From the NCBI GenBank assembly GCA_938036665.1, contig CALHWR010000066.1, forward strand, positions 1 to 27,076: a stretch of 27,076 bases of DNA. Direction: 5' to 3'. The notes under the pieces were generated by a model. It was not told the origin of the DNA and made no database searches. It saw only the letters and a list, made by a program, of their open reading frames with translations. Each line of letters opens with the position of its first letter. The first letter of the stretch is position 1. Of this stretch, positions 22,612 through 27,076 are shown one piece after another. Source of the DNA: an uncultured Collinsella sp. (lineage in GTDB: Bacteria > Actinomycetota > Coriobacteriia > Coriobacteriales > Coriobacteriaceae). Made by a program: the position numbers and the translations under genes.

Positions 22612-24132
22612 GTGGCCCAAGAGACGTTTAGCGATCGCCTGCGACAGACTATGTCCGATCGCGACGTTCGCCAGTCGGACGTGATCCGCGCATCGGAGAT
22701 GCTCGGCAAAAAACTCGGCAAGAGTCAGATGAGCCAATATGTGAGCGGCAAGACGATCCCGCGGCGTGATGTGGCAGAGCTGCTCGCCCGTATTTTGGAG
22801 GTCGATGTTACCTGGCTGCTCGCCGGTGACGCCGATCGAGGCGAGACGTCCTCGTCCCATAACGTTGCCAAATCCGAACCTAGTCCTTCAGCTCAAATTC
22901 CAAGGAGCACCACCATGCGTACTTTTTCTAAATCCACCAAGCTCGATAACGTCCTGTATGACGTGCGCGGTCCCGTCGTCGACGAGGCTGCCCGTATGGA
23001 GGACGAGGGCGAGCGCATCCTCAAGCTCAATATCGGTAATCCGGCGCCCTTTGGTTTCCGCACGCCCGATGAGGTCATTAAGGACATGCGCCAGCAGCTG
23101 CCCGACTGCGAAGGCTATTCCAACTCGCGCGGCCTGTTCTCCGCGCGCAAGGCGATCATGCAGTACTCGCAGATCAAGGGCCTGCCCAATGTTCAGATGG
23201 AGCACATCTACACGGGCAACGGCGTGTCCGAGCTCATCCAGCTTTCGATGAACGCGCTGCTCGATAACGGTGACGAGATTCTGATTCCCAGCCCCGATTA
23301 TCCGCTGTGGACGGCGTGCGCAACCCTTGCCGGTGGACATCCCGTGCACTATCTGTGCGACGAGCAGGCCGATTGGTATCCCGACCTGGCCGATATGGAG
23401 TCCAAGATCACGAGCGCGACCAAAGCCCTCGTCATCATCAACCCCAACAACCCCACGGGTTCCGTCTATCCGCGCGAGGTGCTCGAGGGTATCGTCGAGG
23501 TTGCACGCAGGCATCAGCTGATGATCTTTGCTGATGAGATCTACGACCGCCTGTGCATGGACGGCTACGAGCACGTCTCCATTGCATCACTCGCCCCCGA
23601 CCTGCCCTGCGTCACCTTTAGCGGCCTTTCCAAGTCGCATATGATCGCGGGCTATCGTATTGGCTGGATGGTGCTTTCGGGCAACCAGCGCTGCATGAGC
23701 GACTTTATTATGGGCATCAACATGCTCTCGAACATGCGCCTGTGCTCCAACGTGCCGGCTCAGTCAATCGTCCAGACGGCGCTCGGCGGACACCAGTCGG
23801 TCAACGACTACATCCGTCCTGGCGGTCGTGTGTATGAGCAGCGCAACTTTGTGTACGAGGCGCTCAGCAAGATCGATGGCATCTCGGTGGTCAAGCCCCG
23901 CGCGGCGTTCTATATCTTCCCCAAGATGGATGTCAAGAAATTCAACATCACAGATGACGAGCAGTTCGCCCTCGACCTGCTGCACGAGAAGAAGATCCTG
24001 ATCACCCGCGGCGGCGGCTTTAACTGGGCCGAGCCCGACCACTTCCGCATCGTGTACCTGCCGCGTATGGAAGTGCTCAAAGAGTCGCTCGAGGACCTCG
24101 CCGACTTCTTTGACCATTACCGCCAGAGCTAG
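22612..24132 (+). CDS. alaA: XRE-type DNA-binding domain fused to AlaA-type alanine aminotransferase
   Basis: A 506-residue protein. Residues about 5-75 are an XRE/Cro helix-turn-helix (SDRLRQTMSDRDVRQSDVI, then KSQMSQYVSGKTIPRRDVAELL, then LEVDVTWLLAG). A Ser/Pro-rich linker (about 76-101) joins it to a full PLP aminotransferase very close to E. coli AlaA: RGPV, LNIGNPAPFGF, GNGVSELI, PDYPLWTA, INPNNPTG, FADEIYD and the PLP lysine Lys341 in SGLSKSHMIAGYRIGWM. It should interconvert alanine and pyruvate with glutamate. The start is GTG 22612 (AAGGAGG 5 nt upstream). A second in-frame ATG at 22915 (Met102) has AAGGAG 7 nt before it, exactly at the enzyme's normal N-terminus. The repeats upstream suggest self-control. 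Confidence 0.92.
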   Translation: MAQETFSDRLRQTMSDRDVRQSDVIRASEMLGKKLGKSQMSQYVSGKTIPRRDVAELLARILEVDVTWLLAGDADRGETSSSHNVAKSEPSPSAQIPRSTTMRTFSKSTKLDNVLYDVRGPVVDEAARMEDEGERILKLNIGNPAPFGFRTPDEVIKDMRQQLPDCEGYSNSRGLFSARKAIMQYSQIKGLPNVQMEHIYTGNGVSELIQLSMNALLDNGDEILIPSPDYPLWTACATLAGGHPVHYLCDEQADWYPDLADMESKITSATKALVIINPNNPTGSVYPREVLEGIVEVARRHQLMIFADEIYDRLCMDGYEHVSIASLAPDLPCVTFSGLSKSHMIAGYRIGWMVLSGNQRCMSDFIMGINMLSNMRLCSNVPAQSIVQTALGGHQSVNDYIRPGGRVYEQRNFVYEALSKIDGISVVKPRAAFYIFPKMDVKKFNITDDEQFALDLLHEKKILITRGGGFNWAEPDHFRIVYLPRMEVLKESLEDLADFFDHYRQS

Positions 24133-24156
24133 TGGGATAGAAGCTCCGCACTATGA

Positions 24157-24192
24157 AAAGCTCCCTGCAGTTGTTTTGCTGCAGGGAGCTTT
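24157..24192. terminator. Bidirectional terminator between XRE-AlaA and deformylase genes
   Basis: AAAGCTCCCTGCAG (24157-24170) and CTGCAGGGAGCTTT (24179-24192) form a perfect 14-bp stem with an 8-nt loop. T-rich tails leave on both strands, serving the two convergent genes. Confidence 0.92.
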
Positions 24193-24207
24193 CTTGAATC
24201 GGCGGAA

Positions 24208-24618
24208 CTATATAACGATTCCGCGACAATGGTCGATTTCGTGCTGGATAATCTCGGCGGTGTAGCCCGAGAAGTTTTTGATGCGGTGGACGAAGTTCTC
24301 GTCCAAATACTCCACCTTAATGCGGCGGTAGCGGGTACAGGGGCGCTCACCGATCAACGAGAGGCATCCTTCGCTCGCCTGATAGGCATTGACCTGCTCA
24401 AGAATTTGAGGGTTGTACATCAGCAGCGTCCTGTTGCCGTCCTTTACGCAGATGATGCGCTTGCGCACGCCGATCATGTTGGCGGCGAGCCCCACGCACT
24501 CGTGCTCATGCTCAAGGAGCGTATCCAGGAGGTCCTGCCCGGTCGCGGCATCGTCGGGTCCCGCGTCTTCGGAAGGCAGACGCAAAAAGAACTCGGATTT
24601 CATGATGGGCTTAATCAT
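24208..24618 (-). CDS. def: Peptide deformylase, short gut-type form
   Basis: A 136-residue metal-dependent enzyme that removes the formyl group from the first methionine of new proteins. Motif II EGCLS (metal Cys) and motif III QHEIDH (HExxH with catalytic Glu) are intact. Motif I reads GLAANMIG, with Met where Gln is usual; this variant is, as I recall, common in short deformylases of gut Firmicutes and related bacteria, so activity is plausible but the changed Gln contacts the substrate formyl group. ATG 24618 has GGAG 7 nt upstream; the open frame continues upstream without any signal. It is a single gene, divergent from the MFS exporter. Confidence 0.88.
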   Translation of the reverse strand: MIKPIMKSEFFLRLPSEDAGPDDAATGQDLLDTLLEHEHECVGLAANMIGVRKRIICVKDGNRTLLMYNPQILEQVNAYQASEGCLSLIGERPCTRYRRIKVEYLDENFVHRIKNFSGYTAEIIQHEIDHCRGIVI

Positions 24619-24823
24619 GGCGGGCTCCTCATGTCTCATGCTTTCGTGGACTTTCAATAATAGCGCGGAAGGAAAGCAGCGCGTCCGCGTTACGATCTTT
24701 CGACGTTGGACCATGTTGCCAGATTCGTCGTGTTGCGGCATTTGGCGTAAGTCTAGGGCTCATTCTCGCCCTGGACGGTTCCTCCGGGGCGATGCGACGG
24801 TCGTTCCAAGAGGAAGGAAATGC

Positions 24824-26239
24824 ATGGGGAACAAATCTCAGCAACAAGTTAGGGCAACGCCATCGGGCACTTCGGCGTTTCTCGTCGTCATGTATATCGC
24901 AGCCTTTGTTGCCGCGTTTAACGAGAACATCATTAACGTGGCGCTGCACGACATTATGGCGGCCTTTTCGGTGAGTGCCACCACGGCGCAGTGGCTTGTT
25001 TCGGGCTACATGATCGTGACGTCGATCTTTACGGCCATCATGGCCTTTCTGTCCGGACGCTTTTCGACGCGCAAGCTGCTGTTCTTTGCATGCGGCTGCA
25101 TGGTCGCCGGCGAAGTCCTGTGCCTGGTCGCCCCGTCGTTTGTCGTTTTGCTGCCAAGTCGCATTTTGCAGGCTGCGGGATCGGGCATCTTGTTTCCGCT
25201 CATGATGAATGTGGTGCTATCTTGCGCTCCGCGCGAGAAGCTCGGTCTGTATCTGAGCTTGGGCGGTGCCTGCATTACGCTGGGGCCGGCGTTTGGACCT
25301 GTGATCAGTGGTCTTATGTGCACGTTGTTTGGCTGGAGGGCGGTGTTCCTAGTGCCGCTGGTGGGCGGTGTTGTGGTCGCTGCGGCGGGTGCAAAGCTCG
25401 TTCGAAATGTCGGAGAGCGCCTGGATGTTTCGCTCGATATCCTGTCGGTTATTTTGCTCGCCGCCGGCATTACGGCGTTCGTGTATTCCGTAGGCGAGTT
25501 CTCGGCCAATGTGATGGCCGGCATCGTGACGCTTTTCGCCGCGGTTGTGCTGCTCGGCCTGTTTGCGGCCCGTCAGCTCAAGCTCGTCCATCCGGTGCTC
25601 AACGTGCGTCCCATGACGAGCGTTCGTTTTTGGCCTGCCTGTCTGCTTGTGGTGGTGTCGATGATGACGACGTTCTCGATGAGCGTTTTGTTGCCGCTCT
25701 ATTTTGAGGGCGCATACGGCATGACCGCGCTTGTCGCGGGCCTGCTCATTTTGCCGGCAATTGCCTGCAACGCCGTGACCTCGATTGTGGGCGGACGCGT
25801 GATGGATGCCCATGGCGCATGGCCGCTGCTACCGGTCGGCTTTGCCCTGATTGCCGTGGGGCAGACTGCCATCTCGATGACGGCGGCAAGCATGAACATC
25901 GGCGTCGTCGTGGCGCTGACCGTTGTGGTGTATGCCGGAGTCGGTTTGGTGCTGAGCCCCTCGCAGACGGCCGGCTTGGAGACGCTGCCCGCCGCTGAGC
26001 ATCCTCACGGAACGGCATTGCTCAACACGTGGAACATGATTGCCGCATCGTTTGGCCCGTCGCTGTTTATCGGCCTGCTCTCGAGTTCTGCGGCGGCTGC
26101 CGGTGCTGCCGGCGTGGCGACGGACGTTGCCCAGGCGATTGGATTTGCAGCCGCCGTGCGCATGGCGGCCGTGATTGCCCTGGTTGGCTTCGCGGTGTCG
26201 GTTGTGTACGCTCGCCGCGAGTCGCACATGTCGCATTAA
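24824..26239 (+). CDS. MFS exporter, DHA2 (EmrB/QacA-like) type
   Basis: A 471-residue membrane protein with many hydrophobic helices, consistent with the 14-helix DHA2 layout. Near the N-terminus are FNENIINVALHDIM and TAQWLVSGYMI, typical of EmrB/QacA proteins, then the FSTRKLLF loop and GACITLGPAFGPVISG, the antiporter motif C region. Such proteins use the proton gradient to pump out drugs, bile salts or metabolites. ATG 24824 has GGAAGG upstream; the long frame before it is not coding. No regulator is adjacent. A role in bile-acid tolerance together with the bile salt hydrolase is possible but only a guess. Confidence 0.9.
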   Translation: MGNKSQQQVRATPSGTSAFLVVMYIAAFVAAFNENIINVALHDIMAAFSVSATTAQWLVSGYMIVTSIFTAIMAFLSGRFSTRKLLFFACGCMVAGEVLCLVAPSFVVLLPSRILQAAGSGILFPLMMNVVLSCAPREKLGLYLSLGGACITLGPAFGPVISGLMCTLFGWRAVFLVPLVGGVVVAAAGAKLVRNVGERLDVSLDILSVILLAAGITAFVYSVGEFSANVMAGIVTLFAAVVLLGLFAARQLKLVHPVLNVRPMTSVRFWPACLLVVVSMMTTFSMSVLLPLYFEGAYGMTALVAGLLILPAIACNAVTSIVGGRVMDAHGAWPLLPVGFALIAVGQTAISMTAASMNIGVVVALTVVVYAGVGLVLSPSQTAGLETLPAAEHPHGTALLNTWNMIAASFGPSLFIGLLSSSAAAAGAAGVATDVAQAIGFAAAVRMAAVIALVGFAVSVVYARRESHMSH

Positions 26240-26391
26240 TGTGTGCACATAGATTCTGCAGCTAGATTAGCGGACGACACCATAAACTAATGGACGTTTT
26301 GCCGAGAGGCATGAATGTTTAAAGCGCAAAGAGTGCGCGACGGGCCCCGCGAATGGGGCGATGATGCCCGAGAGGGCCAAGAAGGAGTCTC
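26240..26391 (+). other. Leader region before the RGG protein gene
   Basis: 152 nt without a convincing gene. A GCCCC / GGGGC hairpin (near 26345-26360) lies inside a longer CGGGC / GCCCG pairing that ends about 25 nt before the start codon. No T-tract follows, so it is not a standard terminator. It may be a structured 5' leader. Confidence 0.35.
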
Positions 26392-27076
26392 ATGTCCGAG
26401 AACGAAGAGATCATGAACGAGACCGAGAACGAGACCATGGCTGCCGAGGTCGAGGCAGTCGAGACCGTGGAGACCGAAGCTGCCGAGGTTGAGGCTGCTG
26501 ACGAGGTTTCCGCCGAGGAGGAGGCCGAGGTTGTCGAGGCCGCCGTTGATTACGATGACGAAGAGCTGATGGACAAGATGCAGAAGGCCGCCCGCCTGCT
26601 GCGTAGCCGTCGCTTTGCTATTTCCAAGGAGGAGGAGGCCAAGGCCGAGCGCATGGCGAACATCGAGCGCGCCATCAAGCTGCTTGACCTCAAGCCCAAG
26701 ATGGAGCAGAAGGAGATGTCCGACCTGCTGGGCATGCGCCTTCGTGAGCTCGATGGCCTGATGGCCGAGGCCGAGGCTGCCGATCTGGTCGGCCGCATCG
26801 ACGACGCCGAGGGCGATATGCGCAAGATCGTCGTCTTCGCTGCCGAGGATGCCGCCGAGGGCCTGGTCGAGCTTGCCAACAAGAAGGAGAAGCTCCTGCC
26901 CGAGCTTTCTTACGAGGAGGCCACCGAGCTGATGGCTGCCCTCGATAAGGTTATCGCTCCGCTCGTCGCCATGGGCCTGGACGAGGACCGCGGTCCTCGC
27001 GGTGGCCGTGACGATCGCGGTGGCCGTGGCGGCGACCGTGGTGGCCGCGGTGGCTTTGGCGATCGCGGTGGCCGCG
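26392..27076 (+). CDS. Acidic, winged-helix-like protein with RGG-repeat tail (partial, right edge)
   Basis: 228 codons are visible and the frame is still open. Residues 1-62 are very acidic (Glu/Ala/Val repeats, no hydrophobic stretch). Residues about 65-165 are helical, with the pattern IERAIKLLDLKPKMEQKEMSDLL, then MRLRELDGLMAEAEAADLVGRI, which resembles a MarR-like winged helix-turn-helix. After about residue 207 the sequence becomes Asp-Arg-Gly-Gly repeats (RGGRDDRGG, RGGDRGGRGG), an RGG-type RNA- or nucleic-acid-binding tail. ATG 26392 has AAGGAG 6 nt upstream. I do not recognise a named family. A nucleic-acid-binding regulator is likely; the real function is unknown. Confidence 0.75.
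   Translation, partial: MSENEEIMNETENETMAAEVEAVETVETEAAEVEAADEVSAEEEAEVVEAAVDYDDEELMDKMQKAARLLRSRRFAISKEEEAKAERMANIERAIKLLDLKPKMEQKEMSDLLGMRLRELDGLMAEAEAADLVGRIDDAEGDMRKIVVFAAEDAAEGLVELANKKEKLLPELSYEEATELMAALDKVIAPLVAMGLDEDRGPRGGRDDRGGRGGDRGGRGGFGDRGGR

Noticed and set aside
22561..24132. XRE-AlaA fusion as an artefact of a frameshift or missed stop
   Set aside because: The frame is open throughout with a plausible Ser/Pro-rich linker, and both domains are complete; no homopolymer run or broken motif lies at the join.
24413..24823. N-terminal extension of the MFS gene
   Set aside because: The extra frame overlaps the deformylase gene on the other strand and has no family similarity; ATG 24824 has its own ribosome binding site.
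26291..26323. Ten-codon open frame before the RGG protein
   Set aside because: It lacks a clear ribosome binding site and has no feature suggesting a leader peptide.

Overview
The window looks like chromosome from a high-GC gut Actinobacterium of the Coriobacteriia, most likely Collinsella. This is inferred from the high GC, the gene content (bile salt hydrolase, LAATG-type cell-wall sorting tails, short gut-type peptide deformylase) and the codon use; no rRNA or marker gene is present to prove it. I see no tRNA, rRNA, CRISPR array, phage module or transposase.

Layout. 1-4.4 kb: two related cyclic-di-GMP proteins on the minus strand (GGDEF-PAS-GGDEF*, cut by the left edge, and a 924-residue GGDEF-PAS-GGDEF*-GGDEF*-EAL protein), separated by a repeat-rich leader. 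4.6-5.5 kb: a patatin-like lipase. 5.5-5.7 kb: two tandem hairpin elements between convergent genes. 5.7-7.7 kb: a thiamine salvage operon (thiM, a thiamine-binding protein, thiE) under a TPP riboswitch with a clear attenuator. 7.76-7.86 kb: a 102-bp nested palindrome. 7.9-12.5 kb: HAD phosphatase and LysR regulator (operon), then a MetE-like methyltransferase behind a region rich in dyads, then a uracil permease. 12.5-13.2 kb: an esterase. 13.4-18.7 kb: two tandem paralogous sortase-anchored beta-helix surface proteins and an AzgA-type purine permease; the last 14 codons of the permease were copied along with the surface protein gene, which records the duplication. 18.9-20.5 kb: a peptide deformylase-like protein with a broken HExxH motif and a bile salt hydrolase. 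20.6-22.4 kb: a divergent EamA transporter / LysR pair, with a 53-bp copy of part of the lysR gene lying exactly 1500 bp away. 22.5-24.1 kb: an XRE DNA-binding domain fused to an AlaA-type alanine aminotransferase, preceded by three copies of a likely operator. 24.2-26.2 kb: a second peptide deformylase and a DHA2-type MFS exporter. 26.4 kb to the right edge: an acidic, winged-helix-like protein ending in RGG repeats.

Most genes are metabolic or transport genes in one- to three-gene units. Convergent units are usually separated by strong bidirectional hairpin terminators, and starts usually have a clear Shine-Dalgarno. The parts most worth following up are the self-regulating XRE-AlaA fusion, the duplicated surface-protein locus, the RGG protein, and the palindromic repeat elements.
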